DNA of 64,000 bases from an uncultured Burkholderiales bacterium (GTDB taxonomy: Bacteria; Pseudomonadota; Gammaproteobacteria; Burkholderiales; Eutrophovitaceae): the NCBI GenBank assembly GCA_951812315.1, contig CATOSA010000032.1, positions 186,001-250,000 of the forward strand, given 5' to 3'. Shown piece after piece: positions 42,446 to 54,498 of this stretch. Position numbers and translations under genes: made by a program. Position 1 is the first letter of the stretch; each line of letters starts with the position of its first letter. The notes beneath the pieces were generated by a model that made no database searches, was not told the origin of the DNA, and worked only from the letters and a program-made list of their open reading frames with translations.

Positions 42446-45223
42446 ATGTCGCAAAATCTGCTAATTGTTGAATCGCCTTCAAAGGCGAAAACCCTGAAAA
42501 AGTATCTGGGCCGAGGCTTCGATATTGTCGCTTCGTATGGTCACGTGCGCGACCTTGTTGCAAAGGAAGGTGCTGTCGACACCGACAGCAATTTCGAGAT
42601 GCAATATGGTCTGGTAGAGCGCAACAAGAAACATGTGGATACCATTACAAAGGCGGTCGCAAAAGCAAAGAACATCTATCTTGCAACCGACCCTGACCGG
42701 GAAGGTGAAGCGATTGCATGGCATCTATCCGAGATTCTCAAGCAGAAGAAACTTCTGAAAGATCGCAAATTGCACCGGGTGGTCTTCTACGAGATCACTG
42801 AGTCCTCGGTCAAGGAAGCTGTTCAGAACCCGCGCAATATCTCAATGCCGCTGGTCAATGCGCAACAGGCGCGACGCGCCCTGGACCATCTGGTCGGTTT
42901 CAATTTGTCGCCAATACTCTGGCGCAAGATCGGCCGCAGTCTGTCTGCCGGCCGGGTGCAAAGCCCCGCGTTACGACTGATCGTCGAGCGCGAGCAGGAA
43001 ATCGAGAATTTCGACAGCCGCGAATACTGGACCATTCACCTCGATTCGCACAAAGGCAAACAACCGTTCTCGGCGCGCCTTTACGAGTACCAGGGCAAGA
43101 AAGTCGAGCAATTCTCTTTCGAGAGCGAAACCGCGCAAAAGAATGTCGTTGCCGAAATCAAGAAATCCGCGAACGGCAATGTCACGGTCACTCGCGTCGA
43201 GCGCAAACCGAGAACACGACACCCGGCCGCGCCGTTTATCACATCTACGTTGCAACAGGAAGCAGTGCGCAAACTTGGCATGACCTCCAGGACGACGATG
43301 AGTACCGCGCAGCAACTCTATGAAGGTGTTGATACCGGCGGCACAACCGTCGGTCTGATAACGTATATGCGGACCGACTCGGTGGTACTTGCCAACGAAG
43401 CTGTCCATGAAATTCGTGACTATATAGGGAAGAATTTCGACGCAGAATATTTGCCAAAATCAGTCGTAGGTTACAAGAACCGATCCAAGAACGCACAGGA
43501 GGCGCACGAAGCGATACGTCCGACCTCAATATTCCGTACGCCGGCATCGGTCAGACAATATTTACGCCCGGATCAGGCCGCACTATACGAAATGATCTGG
43601 AAACGCACGCTCGCTTGTCAGATGACAGCGGCTCGCTTCGACACAACCAGTGTCGATCTGGAAGCCGGCAATGCGGACACGATTTTTCGCGCGACAGGCC
43701 AGATACTGGTTTTTCCGGGTTTTATTGCCGTGTACACAGAAGGCGCCGACGACATCGAACAGGAATCGGACGCAAAACTGCCGGTACTGAAAGAAAACGA
43801 AAAACTGCGCGTCGACAAGCTCTACGGCGAGCAACATTTCACTCAGCCACCGCCCCGATATACCGAGGCCAGTCTGGTAAAAACGCTCGAAGAGTACGGC
43901 ATCGGCCGACCTTCAACGTACGCCAATATTATTTCGACATTGCAGGATCGCGGCTATGCCGTCCTGGAAAAGAAACGATTCACTCCGAGCAACGTTGGCC
44001 GTCTGGTAACTGGTTTCCTGACTTCGCACTTCAACCACTATCTGGACTACAGATTTACCGCCAATCTGGAAGCGGAGCTGGACGAAATTTCCAATGGCGC
44101 ACTCGACTGGATTTCGGTGATGGAAGAATTCTGGTCGTCGTTCGGCGGGGATCTGCGCAACAAGGAAGGTGTCAGCCGTGGCATTCCACTGCCTGCCGCC
44201 AAGGCGAAAATTCGGAGCTGGGATACCTACTCGAGAGGATTTCTGGACCCTGCCTGGCAGAAAGACGGGCAACCGCCTGAATTGTGCCCCAAGTGCAAAA
44301 AGGTCGTGCTGTTGCAAAACAGCAGCCGCGGACTGTTCGTAGGTTGCAGCGGATATCCTGACTGTGACTACACAGATCCTTTCGGGTCCGGCCCGGTTCT
44401 CAAGGAACCGCTTGCATTGGGAGTACACGAAGAAACCGGCAAGACCATCTACCTGCTCAGCGGCCCCTATGGTCCTTACGCGCAAATTGGCGAAACGCCA
44501 CCTAAGGATGCGGACGATAAAAACGGGGCGAAAGGTGCTAAGGGCACTAAAGGTTCGAAAGTAACCAAAACTTCGAAGAAAGCAGGCGGATCCAAAACAA
44601 CCAAAGCGTCAAGAACAACAAAGCCAAAACCGAAACGGGCTGCCTGGCCAAAAGGCGTGCCGGTACCCGAAGAGGCTACGCCTGAAGCACTCGCGATCGC
44701 TTTGAAAGCACTGTCTTTGCCGCGACAAATCGGCAATCATCCGAAGGACGGAAAACCGGTGGAAATCAACATCGGCCGATTTGGTCCCTATATCAAACAC
44801 GATGGCGGTTTCAAATCTATACCGAAATCCGACGATGTCTACGAAATCGGCCTTGAGCGTGCAGTCGAGTTACTTGCACAGCCAAAGACGCGGGCAGGCG
44901 GTGGTCGAAAACTGGGCGTTCACCCGGAGGACGAGAAGGCGATCACAGTACATAGCGGCCGCTACGGACCGTACATAAAATACGGTTCAACAAATGCAAC
45001 AATTCCAGCGTCGATTGACCCGGAGAAAATAACGATCGAAGAAGCGGTAGAGCTACTGGCGCTGAAAGCGGCGAAAGGCAAGACGGTCGTCAAGAAGACA
45101 AAAAAGACATCCAGGAAAGCTACTAAGAAACCGGTAGCCAGTGCTCGAAAATCTACCGCAAAGAAAAAACCAGTGGCCAAAGCGCCGGTCACCAGAAGCG
45201 GCAACGCGCGCAAGGCTGCCTGA
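42446..45223 (+). CDS. topA: DNA topoisomerase I
   Basis: A 925-residue type IA topoisomerase that relaxes negative supercoils. The start is ATG 42446, giving MSQNLLIVESPSKAKTL, the first strand of the Toprim domain; DPDREGEAIAWHL carries the metal-binding acidic cluster. The catalytic tyrosine is Y307 in ITYMRTDS. A C4 zinc-ribbon follows (CPKCKK ... CSGYPDC). Beyond it lie a Lys/Thr-rich low-complexity linker (about residues 690-735) and two glycine-rich topoisomerase repeats (NIGRFGPYIKHDGG, HSGRYGPYIKYG), ending in a strongly basic tail. Only one zinc-ribbon is seen where Escherichia coli has several; the repeats and tail replace it, as in many other bacteria. Confidence 0.96.
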   Translation: MSQNLLIVESPSKAKTLKKYLGRGFDIVASYGHVRDLVAKEGAVDTDSNFEMQYGLVERNKKHVDTITKAVAKAKNIYLATDPDREGEAIAWHLSEILKQKKLLKDRKLHRVVFYEITESSVKEAVQNPRNISMPLVNAQQARRALDHLVGFNLSPILWRKIGRSLSAGRVQSPALRLIVEREQEIENFDSREYWTIHLDSHKGKQPFSARLYEYQGKKVEQFSFESETAQKNVVAEIKKSANGNVTVTRVERKPRTRHPAAPFITSTLQQEAVRKLGMTSRTTMSTAQQLYEGVDTGGTTVGLITYMRTDSVVLANEAVHEIRDYIGKNFDAEYLPKSVVGYKNRSKNAQEAHEAIRPTSIFRTPASVRQYLRPDQAALYEMIWKRTLACQMTAARFDTTSVDLEAGNADTIFRATGQILVFPGFIAVYTEGADDIEQESDAKLPVLKENEKLRVDKLYGEQHFTQPPPRYTEASLVKTLEEYGIGRPSTYANIISTLQDRGYAVLEKKRFTPSNVGRLVTGFLTSHFNHYLDYRFTANLEAELDEISNGALDWISVMEEFWSSFGGDLRNKEGVSRGIPLPAAKAKIRSWDTYSRGFLDPAWQKDGQPPELCPKCKKVVLLQNSSRGLFVGCSGYPDCDYTDPFGSGPVLKEPLALGVHEETGKTIYLLSGPYGPYAQIGETPPKDADDKNGAKGAKGTKGSKVTKTSKKAGGSKTTKASRTTKPKPKRAAWPKGVPVPEEATPEALAIALKALSLPRQIGNHPKDGKPVEINIGRFGPYIKHDGGFKSIPKSDDVYEIGLERAVELLAQPKTRAGGGRKLGVHPEDEKAITVHSGRYGPYIKYGSTNATIPASIDPEKITIEEAVELLALKAAKGKTVVKKTKKTSRKATKKPVASARKSTAKKKPVAKAPVTRSGNARKAA

Positions 45224-45225
45224 CC

Positions 45226-45386
45226 AGATTGCGACGAACGTCTGTACAGGAATAGCCGGACTATTGCGCTGCGATACCAATGGACCTGTGATACCAATGA
45301 ACGTGCGATCGTTCAAGCTTTCACGGCAGGTTTTCCCTGAAAGCGAATAGGTAGAATCCTCGGACCGCCTTCGTGAAATATGCAGG
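45226..45386. mobile_element. Truncated copy of the 30.3-kb IS remnant
   Basis: The right end CTTCGTGAAATATGCAGG (45369-45386) and inner blocks AGATTGCGACGA, GGAATAGCCGGACTATTG, CGATCGTTCAAGCT and CTGAAAGCGAATAGGTA match the copy at 30339-30586 in the same order. The left terminal repeat is missing and the inner part differs by insertions and deletions. It fills the whole gap between the convergent topA and gyrB stops. Confidence 0.65.
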
Positions 45387-45391
45387 TAAAG

Positions 45392-47788
<2,397 letters not shown>

Positions 47789-47811
47789 TTATTCAGATCT
47801 TTCCAGTCTCG

Positions 47812-48918
47812 TCAGATACGCATTGGCATGACGACATATTTGAAATTCTTGTCACCCGGCACCGTTATCAACATGCTGCTGTTTGAATCACCCAGAGCGC
47901 AGTCTACTTGTTCCGCTGCGAGATTATTCAAACCGTCGAGAAGATAGGTGACGTTGAACCCTATATCGAGCGCGTCTCCCTTGTAATCGATTTCGATTTC
48001 TTCTTCCGCTTCTTCCTGTTCTGCATTTGTACAAACGATACGCAATACATCATCGCTCAAAACCCAGCGCACACCTCTGAACTTTTCATTTGAAAGAATA
48101 GAAGCACGCTGCAAAGCCTGCTGCAATTGCGTGCGAGAAATAGGAAAACGGCTTTTTTCGCTCGTCGGTATGACTCTCGTGAAATCCGGGAATTTTCCAT
48201 CTACCACTGCTGATAAAAATTCAACGTCCGAGAACCGGCATCTCACCTGGTTTTGCTGAATCTGTAATTCAACGGTTTCGTCACTGTCATCAAGCAGCTT
48301 GACCAACTCCAGGACTGCCTTACGCGGCATGATGACCTCGGTACGTTGATGACTGTCTTCGAGTGAGGTCGCTATGTGTGCGAGCCGGTGGCCATCTGTT
48401 GCCACCAGCGTCAGTTTTTCCTTGTCTACCAATATCAACAACCCGTTCAGGTAATAGCGAATATCCTGCTGGGCCATTGCATATTGAACCAGTTGAAGCA
48501 TGCCTTTAAGGACCTTCTGCGCTACCCGCAAGGTCGTGGCTTCACCAGTACCCTCTGTAAGTTTCGGAAAATCCTCCGCCGGCAATGTTTGCAGATTAAA
48601 TCTGCTCCTGCCTGCACGCAGTACGAGTTTGTTCTTCTGCGCATCCAGAGAAACTTTCGTCGTTTCGGGCAGTGAGCGAAGAATATCCTGCAGCTTGCGC
48701 GCAGATACGGTAATTCTGTGCTGATTGGCTGCGGCGCTCAGTTTTGCCTGGGTAGCGACCTGTATTTCAAGATCAGTTGCGACCATCTTCATATCTTTTG
48801 CATTTGTCTCCAGAAGAACATTGGAAAGTATCGGCAATGTATGGCGTCGTTCAACAATGCCGGAAACCGTCTGGAGAGGCTTGAGCAAAACGTCACGTTC
48901 TATATCCAGTATTTTCAT
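47812..48918 (-). CDS. dnaN: DNA polymerase III sliding clamp (beta)
   Basis: A complete 368-residue beta clamp with three repeated domains. Family stretches include RRHTLPILSNVLLE, TDLEIQV, RSRFNLQTLPAEDFP, TDGHRLAHIATSLE, MPRKAVLELVKLL and the C-terminal VMPMRI. The ring tethers the replicase and its partners through the pocket near the C-terminus. The start Met 48918 opens MKILDIERDVLLKPL. The gap to the dnaA stop (215 bases) is longer than in many operons and contains DnaA boxes, so dnaN may have its own promoter. Confidence 0.98.
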   Translation of the reverse strand: MKILDIERDVLLKPLQTVSGIVERRHTLPILSNVLLETNAKDMKMVATDLEIQVATQAKLSAAANQHRITVSARKLQDILRSLPETTKVSLDAQKNKLVLRAGRSRFNLQTLPAEDFPKLTEGTGEATTLRVAQKVLKGMLQLVQYAMAQQDIRYYLNGLLILVDKEKLTLVATDGHRLAHIATSLEDSHQRTEVIMPRKAVLELVKLLDDSDETVELQIQQNQVRCRFSDVEFLSAVVDGKFPDFTRVIPTSEKSRFPISRTQLQQALQRASILSNEKFRGVRWVLSDDVLRIVCTNAEQEEAEEEIEIDYKGDALDIGFNVTYLLDGLNNLAAEQVDCALGDSNSSMLITVPGDKNFKYVVMPMRI

Positions 48919-49133
48919 TTTCTTTGAATAATAAGATTAATAATGCAAGCGATTCGCTGTGAGTATGTGCACAAGAGCCTTGTATGTATTGAATTATTGG
49001 CTTGGTATAACTATTGAAAAACGTGGCGTGAAAGCCGTGGATAATTTGTGTATTGGATATCTACCAATACAGTGATGACGGGATATTCACGTTTTATACA
49101 CAATTTGTCTGGCGCATATGTTGATTACTTCGG
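48919..49133. promoter_or_regulatory. dnaA-dnaN gap with DnaA boxes, candidate oriC
   Basis: A TTATACACA box (49094-49102) fits the DnaA consensus, and CGTGGATAA (49036-49044, complement TTATCCACG) is one base off. An A+T-rich tract (48919-48950, with AATAATAAGATTAATAAT) could unwind. This could be an origin or a dnaN control region. A GC-skew plot is needed to decide. Confidence 0.45.
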
Positions 49134-50456
49134 TCAGCCTCTGAGTGTTCGAAGCAGCGAATCAAAGTCTCGGCTGACGTCGGTATTTGTCGAGCGTAGT
49201 TCCGCTACTTTTCGGCAAGCATGCAACACCGTTGTATGGTCTCGACCACCAAACGCATCGCCGATGTCGGGCAAACTCATCGACGTCACTTCCTTCGCAA
49301 GCGCCATTGCGATCTGTCTGGGCCGGGCAACAATGCGGGTGCGCTTTTTTGAATACATCTCGGCCACCTTGAGCTTGTAGTAATCGGCAACCAGTTTCTG
49401 GATATTTTCAACAGATATCTGCCGGGTATGGACCGCAAGCAGGTCTTTCAGTGCTTCCCTGGCAAGTGCAACCGTGATTGGCTCGTTTGAAAAGCGCGAG
49501 TAAGCCACAACGCGTTTAAGAGCGCCTTCAAGTTCACGAACATTCGACTGGATATGGTTAGCAATGAAGAACGCAACATCTTCAGGCAACCCAACGCGTT
49601 CCATTTCTCCTTTCTTCAGAAGAATGGCGACCCGCATCTCCAGTTCGGGCGGTTCGATTGCGACGGTAAGACCCCAGGCAAAGCGGGAGACCAGACGGTC
49701 CTCCATCTCGGAAATCTCTTTTGGATACGTATCGCAAGTAATGATGACTTGTCGATGTGCCTCAGTCAGTGCGTTAAACACATAGAAGAACTCTTCCTGG
49801 GTACGGTTCTTCCTGCTGATGAACTGGATATCGTCAATCAGAAGCAGATCAAGTGAATGATAGTATTGCTTAAAACCATCAAATGCTTTGTGTTGGTAAG
49901 CGCGCACTACGTCTGAAACGTATTGTTCAGAATGTGTATAGCGGATTTTTGCGTCAGGATCACGGTCCTGGACGGTATTGCCGATGGCGTGAATAAGGTG
50001 GGTTTTACCGAGGCCGACGCCACCATAAACGAATAAGGGATTGTAGGCAGTGCCAAGGTGTTCGGTGACTTGCAAGGCAGCAGCCCGAGCCAACTGGTTG
50101 GCTTTTCCGGTGACAAAAGTATCAAAGGTAAATAGCTGGTTGAGTCCGCTTTTTTGCTGGCTCTTGCGTTTGTATGGCGATTTTGGCTTGTCCGGTGCGC
50201 GGCTCGCGGGCTGACTCTTACGGCCAGTCAGCCTGATGCTGACATCGACATCTTTCTCGAGGTACTCGGAGGACAATCGCCGGATATCGGCAAGGCATTT
50301 GTCCTTTACCCACTCAAGCACGAAACGGTTGGGTGCCTCAATGGTCACCGTTTCACCGTCCAGGTTCGCGTTAAGTGGCTGAATCCACGTCTTAAATTGT
50401 TGATCCGGGATCGCTGTCTGGAAATGGCGAAGGCAATGGGTCCAGAAACTGTCCAT
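49134..50456 (-). CDS. dnaA: Chromosomal replication initiator DnaA
   Basis: A 440-residue DnaA. Met 50456 is chosen because it gives [28 protein letters not shown], the normal domain I start; the frame is open for another 109 residues upstream but these match nothing. Domain III has the Walker [16 protein letters not shown], Walker [11 protein letters not shown] and sensor SRFAWGLTV. Domain IV has the DnaA signature [15 protein letters not shown] and ends LLRTLRG. It binds ATP and DnaA boxes to open the origin. A perfect box lies 90 bases upstream of the start. Confidence 0.97.
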   Translation of the reverse strand: MDSFWTHCLRHFQTAIPDQQFKTWIQPLNANLDGETVTIEAPNRFVLEWVKDKCLADIRRLSSEYLEKDVDVSIRLTGRKSQPASRAPDKPKSPYKRKSQQKSGLNQLFTFDTFVTGKANQLARAAALQVTEHLGTAYNPLFVYGGVGLGKTHLIHAIGNTVQDRDPDAKIRYTHSEQYVSDVVRAYQHKAFDGFKQYYHSLDLLLIDDIQFISRKNRTQEEFFYVFNALTEAHRQVIITCDTYPKEISEMEDRLVSRFAWGLTVAIEPPELEMRVAILLKKGEMERVGLPEDVAFFIANHIQSNVRELEGALKRVVAYSRFSNEPITVALAREALKDLLAVHTRQISVENIQKLVADYYKLKVAEMYSKKRTRIVARPRQIAMALAKEVTSMSLPDIGDAFGGRDHTTVLHACRKVAELRSTNTDVSRDFDSLLRTLRG

Positions 50457-50545
50457 CAGTATGGTTTCGGCTCGGGAGCAAGGTGTTAGGAGCGGCAGGT
50501 CAAAACGACCAGGGGAAGGGCGGATTCTAACAGTCCGGGTAATAG

Positions 50546-50554
50546 TTATCCACA
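50546..50554 (+). promoter_or_regulatory. Consensus DnaA box TTATCCACA
   Basis: This is a perfect match to the DnaA-binding consensus between the divergent dnaA and rpmH genes. It probably mediates DnaA autoregulation and may be part of the origin. It is the only consensus box in this gap. Confidence 0.7.
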
Positions 50555-50576
50555 GGCAAGGTACGGTTCTTTGCCA

Positions 50577-50605
50577 TTGACATTGGAACTGTAAATCAGT
50601 GTAAT
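50577..50605 (+). promoter_or_regulatory. Sigma70-type promoter for rpmH
   Basis: TTGACA (50577-50582), 17 bases, TGTAAT (50600-50605): a perfect -35 and a one-mismatch -10 at ideal spacing, 37 bases before the rpmH start. Confidence 0.8.
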
Positions 50606-50642
50606 ACCTGGCTTTTTCGCACACTGCATCTGGAGAATTAAT

Positions 50643-50777
50643 ATGAAGCGCACTTATCAGCCTTCGAAGACGCGACGACAACGTCGTCACGGATTCCTCG
50701 TGCGCATGCGTACCCGGGGTGGCCGCGCGGTCATCAACGCCCGGCGAGCGAAAGGGCGAGCCCGCCTCAGCGTGTGA
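50643..50777 (+). CDS. rpmH: 50S ribosomal protein L34
   Basis: A 44-residue very basic protein, [18 protein letters not shown] then [23 protein letters not shown], an unmistakable L34. GGAG lies nine bases before ATG. The stop TGA overlaps the GTG start of rnpA (GTGTGA), the usual tight junction. Confidence 0.98.
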   Translation: MKRTYQPSKTRRQRRHGFLVRMRTRGGRAVINARRAKGRARLSV

Positions 50778-51124
50778 ACGCAATACGAGCGACGTTTCCC
50801 CTGAATGTCCGGCTAAAGGGGGCGGCGCAGTTTACCGGCGCGTTTCAGCGGCGGTACCGGAGTGAAAACTTTTTGCTGTTGGCCAGATCCGGTGGCTCGC
50901 AACGGGGAAGCGCCCGCCTGGGCATTGTTATCGGTCGAAAACAGCGGGCTCGGGCTGTCGACCGGGCGCGGCTGCGACGCCATATCCGCGAGACGTTCCG
51001 GGTTCGGCGTAACGATCTTGGGAACGTAGACTTAATCGTCAAGTACCGTGGTCACTCTTCCAAACGGATTGATTCCACGATTCGAAAAGAATTGATGGGT
51101 CTTCTTGAACGGACGGCGACGTGA
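50774..51124 (+). CDS. rnpA: Ribonuclease P protein component
   Basis: A 116-residue basic protein that assists the RnpB RNA in tRNA 5' maturation. The family RNR motif is visible as [30 protein letters not shown] precedes it. The start is GTG 50774, overlapping the rpmH stop; the stop overlaps the yidD start. The N-terminal [17 protein letters not shown] aligns with the usual F/L-R-K-x-x-F pattern. Confidence 0.95.
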   Translation: MNAIRATFPLNVRLKGAAQFTGAFQRRYRSENFLLLARSGGSQRGSARLGIVIGRKQRARAVDRARLRRHIRETFRVRRNDLGNVDLIVKYRGHSSKRIDSTIRKELMGLLERTAT

Positions 51125-51372
51125 AGCACATTTTTGTTTTTTTGATTCGTGTCTATCAATACCTGTTGTCGCCGTGGTTTGGTACCCAGTGTCGTTTCTA
51201 TCCCACCTGTTCGGAATACGCCCGGATGGCAATACTCGAATACGGAAGTATGAAGGGTAGCGCTCTGGCGTTGCGCCGCGTACTGAAGTGCCACCCATGG
51301 CATGCCGGAGGCGTAGACCTCGTGCCTGATACAAAAACCGGTAGCGCCGAGACGCTACATGAGAAGGTCTAA
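51121..51372 (+). CDS. yidD: Membrane protein insertion efficiency factor YidD
   Basis: An 83-residue protein with the conserved three-cysteine pattern CRFYPTCSEYA ... LKCHPWHAGGVD. It helps YidC insert membrane proteins and sits at the inner face of the membrane through an amphipathic N-terminus (FVFLIRVYQYLLSPWFG). The start is GTG 51121, overlapping the rnpA stop, and its last base is the first base of yidC. Confidence 0.96.
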   Translation: MKHIFVFLIRVYQYLLSPWFGTQCRFYPTCSEYARMAILEYGSMKGSALALRRVLKCHPWHAGGVDLVPDTKTGSAETLHEKV

Positions 51373-53036
51373 TGGATAACGCTCGAATATTTGCGGCAGT
51401 CATTTTTGTGGGTTCAATCGTTCTGCTGGGCGATGCCTGGTTCAAGGTAAATCAGCCACCCGCAGTTGAACCCTCGTCACAGTCAACTACTGTACCGGCG
51501 CTAACACAGGACAGCACGGTTCCAACAGTTACGCCAACGCCGCGTGACAGCAGCTCCCCTCCGCCGGTTATCAGTGCAACGCAGGCAGCGGTGCCCGCGT
51601 CGCGCATTGTTACGGTCCGTACGGATGTTCTGGTCGCCGAAATTGATACGGTCGGTGGTGTCCTGCGAAGGCTTGAATTGCTTGAGCATCGAAGCATGGA
51701 TGATCCCGATGAAAATTTGCTCTTGTTCGAGGCCACTGGTGAGCGAACCTATATGGCGCAAGGCGGATTGATCGGTGACGGACTGCCAAATCACACGACG
51801 CCGTTTCGCGTTGTCAGTAGCGATTTCGAGCTCGACATTGGTGACGAAGATTTGGCGATTGTGCTCCAGGCTGATGCGGTCGACGGGCGCGAGGTTGTCT
51901 TGCGCTACACCTTTCATCGCGGCGATTACGTCGTTGACGTTGACTACGAGATTGCCAACAACGGCGACTCGCCGATTGTGAGCCACGGATATTTTCAGTT
52001 CCTGCGAGACGGTAATCCCGCCACTGGCGACTCGAAAATGCGACCCACGTTTACAGGCGCGGCGATCTATACCGAGGAATCAAAGTTCACGAAAGTGGAT
52101 TTCGATGACATGGACAAGGGAAAGGTCAAATACCCGAAAAAGGCGAATGATGGTTGGGCCGCATTCGTTCAGCATTATTTTGTGGCCGCATGGGTTGTCG
52201 AGCAGGGTCTTTCTCGGGAGTATTTCACTCGACCGCGCGACAATGGATTGTATGCCGTTGGCGTAATCGTGCCAGTACCGGAAATTGCGCCCGGGACAAG
52301 TGGACACATCTCTTCGCAACTGTATGTAGGCCCACAGAACCAGGATCGTATGTCGATGCTGGCACCGGGCCTGGAACTTACAGTTGATTACGGCTGGCTT
52401 GCTATCATCGCGGCGCCGTTGTTCTGGTTGCTGTCAGCAATTCATCAGTGGGTCGGTAACTGGGGTGTTGCCATCATCCTGCTAACGGTGATCATCAAGT
52501 TGTTTTTCTATCCGTTGTCGGCGGCAAGTTACAAATCGATGGCAAAGATGCGGGTTCTTGCACCGAAGCTGCAAAAGTTGAAGGAAACATACGGCGACGA
52601 TCGGCAACGCATGCAGCAGGCAATGATGGAAATGTACAAGACGGAGAAAATCAATCCGCTGGGGGGATGCTTGCCCATTCTTGTGCAAATACCCGTTTTC
52701 ATCGCGTTGTACTGGGTGTTGCTGGGCAGTGTCGAACTTCGCAATGCGCCGTTTATTTTGTGGATACATGATTTGTCAGCCAAGGATCCTTACTACGTAC
52801 TTCCGATCCTGATGGGTTTGTCGATGATCGTACAGTCGTGGTTGAGCCCGACGCCGCCGGACCCGGTGCAGGCGAAGATCATGAAAATCATGCCGGTCGT
52901 ATTCAGCGTGTTCTTTTTCTTCTTTCCCGCGGGTCTAGTTCTCTATTGGCTGGTAAATAATATTTTGTCCATCGCGCAGCAATGGCAAATTACGCGGGTG
53001 ATCGAACGATCCAAATCCGCGAATGCCAACCGCTGA
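51372..53036 (+). CDS. yidC: Membrane protein insertase YidC
   Basis: A 554-residue insertase of the Gram-negative type. An N-terminal membrane anchor (IFAAVIFVGSIVLLGDAWF) is followed by a Pro/Thr/Ser-rich linker, the large periplasmic beta-sandwich domain (about 65-335) and the conserved core: WGVAIILLTVIIKLFFYPLS, LKETYGDDRQRMQQAMMEMYKTEKINPLGGCLPILVQIPVFIALYW, and the final helices with FFFFPAGLVLYWLVNN. The tail is basic. It overlaps mnmE by 14 bases. Confidence 0.97.
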   Translation: MDNARIFAAVIFVGSIVLLGDAWFKVNQPPAVEPSSQSTTVPALTQDSTVPTVTPTPRDSSSPPPVISATQAAVPASRIVTVRTDVLVAEIDTVGGVLRRLELLEHRSMDDPDENLLLFEATGERTYMAQGGLIGDGLPNHTTPFRVVSSDFELDIGDEDLAIVLQADAVDGREVVLRYTFHRGDYVVDVDYEIANNGDSPIVSHGYFQFLRDGNPATGDSKMRPTFTGAAIYTEESKFTKVDFDDMDKGKVKYPKKANDGWAAFVQHYFVAAWVVEQGLSREYFTRPRDNGLYAVGVIVPVPEIAPGTSGHISSQLYVGPQNQDRMSMLAPGLELTVDYGWLAIIAAPLFWLLSAIHQWVGNWGVAIILLTVIIKLFFYPLSAASYKSMAKMRVLAPKLQKLKETYGDDRQRMQQAMMEMYKTEKINPLGGCLPILVQIPVFIALYWVLLGSVELRNAPFILWIHDLSAKDPYYVLPILMGLSMIVQSWLSPTPPDPVQAKIMKIMPVVFSVFFFFFPAGLVLYWLVNNILSIAQQWQITRVIERSKSANANR

Positions 53037-54363
53037 CACCATTGCAGCGGTAGCCACCGCCCACGGCCGAGCGGGAATCGGCGTAATCAGAGTGTCCGGC
53101 CCGTCAGTTGCGCAACTTTGTAAGGCGCTAATGGGAGACTTGCCCGCCCATCGCCATGCCACGCTGAGTAGTTTCTGCGATGCCAATGACGAAGTCATTG
53201 ACCAAGGCGTCGCAATCTATTTCCGCGCACCGCATTCGTACACGGGGGAGGACGTTGTCGAGATTCAGGCGCACGGCGGCGTGGCTGTTTTACGCATGTT
53301 GTTGCAGCGTTGCGTCGAGCTCGGCGCCCGCGTGGCTGAGCCGGGAGAGTTCACCAAGCGCGCTTTTCTGAACGACAAGCTGGATCTCGCGCAGGCGGAA
53401 AGTGTCGCCGACCTGATCGACGCGTCCTCGAGTGATGCAGCGCGCAGCGCTCGGCGCTCACTGACCGGAGAATTTTCAGAGCGCGTGATTGCGATCAGGG
53501 ACTTGTTGATCGAATTGCGGGTACTTGTGGAAGCTGTGCTCGATTTTCCGGAAGAAGAAATCGATTTCCTTGAGCGCCATCAGGTGCGAGCGAAACACGA
53601 GGCCATTCGCGACCGAATTGCAGTGCTCGCACAAAGTGCAAGCCAGGGAAATCTGTTACGCGAAGGTGTGCAGGTGGTGTTGATGGGCGCACCAAACGTT
53701 GGTAAATCGAGTTTGATGAACAGGCTTGCGGAAGAAGACGTCGCGATAGTGACCGAAGTACCCGGAACGACCCGAGATGTGTTGCGCCGTGAATTGGTGA
53801 TCAGTGGCGTACCAATACACGTTCTGGATACTGCCGGGCTGCGTCTGAGCGACGATCCGGTGGAACGTATAGGGGTTGAGCGGAGTCTGCAGCAAATTGA
53901 GTTGGCTGATGTTGCACTTGAGGTCGTAGACGCCAGTGCTAGCGCTGCAAGGACGACCGCCGAGAGCGCGTTCTCGGCACCATCAAAAGCCATAAAAATT
54001 CGAATAATCAATAAGATAGATTTAACGGGGGATGTTCCCCATGTTGAGTCCGGAGGTGATATTGAAAGTGTCTGGCTATCAGCCAAAACGGGATCAGGCG
54101 TTGAATTGTTGCGTGAAAGACTGCTCGAGGTCATTGGCAGGCGGGCAACAGACGAGGTTCCCTTTATGGCCAGGGAAAGGCACATTGACGCATTGAAGCG
54201 GGCATTGGCTAGTGTCGAAAGAGGTAATCAGGAAATTCAGAGTCTGGAGCTGTTTGCAGAAGAACTGCGGCTTGCGCAGCGCTCGCTCGCTGAGATTACC
54301 GGCGAATTTTCTGCCGATGATCTATTGGGCGAAATCTTCTCGACATTTTGCATCGGTAAATAG
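53023..54363 (+). CDS. mnmE: tRNA modification GTPase MnmE
   Basis: A complete 446-residue GTPase that, with MnmG, adds the 5-carboxymethylaminomethyl group at wobble U34. The N-terminal folate-binding domain starts TIAAVATAHGRAGIGVIRVSG. The G domain has GAPNVGKSSLMN, the TTRD switch, DTAGL and NKID. The C-terminus is the invariant FCIGK. The start ATG 53023 lies inside yidC (14-base overlap). Its G-domain insertion into the helical domain is normal. Confidence 0.97.
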   Translation: MPTADTIAAVATAHGRAGIGVIRVSGPSVAQLCKALMGDLPAHRHATLSSFCDANDEVIDQGVAIYFRAPHSYTGEDVVEIQAHGGVAVLRMLLQRCVELGARVAEPGEFTKRAFLNDKLDLAQAESVADLIDASSSDAARSARRSLTGEFSERVIAIRDLLIELRVLVEAVLDFPEEEIDFLERHQVRAKHEAIRDRIAVLAQSASQGNLLREGVQVVLMGAPNVGKSSLMNRLAEEDVAIVTEVPGTTRDVLRRELVISGVPIHVLDTAGLRLSDDPVERIGVERSLQQIELADVALEVVDASASAARTTAESAFSAPSKAIKIRIINKIDLTGDVPHVESGGDIESVWLSAKTGSGVELLRERLLEVIGRRATDEVPFMARERHIDALKRALASVERGNQEIQSLELFAEELRLAQRSLAEITGEFSADDLLGEIFSTFCIGK

Positions 54364-54414
54364 TGAGTTGCCGAATCCTGTGAGTTTCCCAGGCAGTTCG
54401 TGCCCTTTGCGCCA

Positions 54415-54430
54415 TGTTTCACGTGAAACG
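54415..54430. promoter_or_regulatory. parS-like centromere site
   Basis: TGTTTCACGTGAAACG differs at one end position from the ParB-binding consensus TGTTTCACGTGAAACA. It lies in the mnmE-mnmG gap, 2.6 kb from parAB, the usual origin-proximal position. ParB would load here to form the segregation complex. Confidence 0.85.
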
Positions 54431-54498
54431 TGTCATCAAATCCGCTGCAGAACCTGGCTATCCGGTATCATTGCGCGCTCAATTGGAGTGCTGGACTT

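Noticed and set aside
49134-50783. A longer DnaA of 549 residues starting at 50783
   Set aside because: The extra 109 residues run through the DnaA box and the rpmH gene and match nothing; Met 50456 gives the standard N-terminus.
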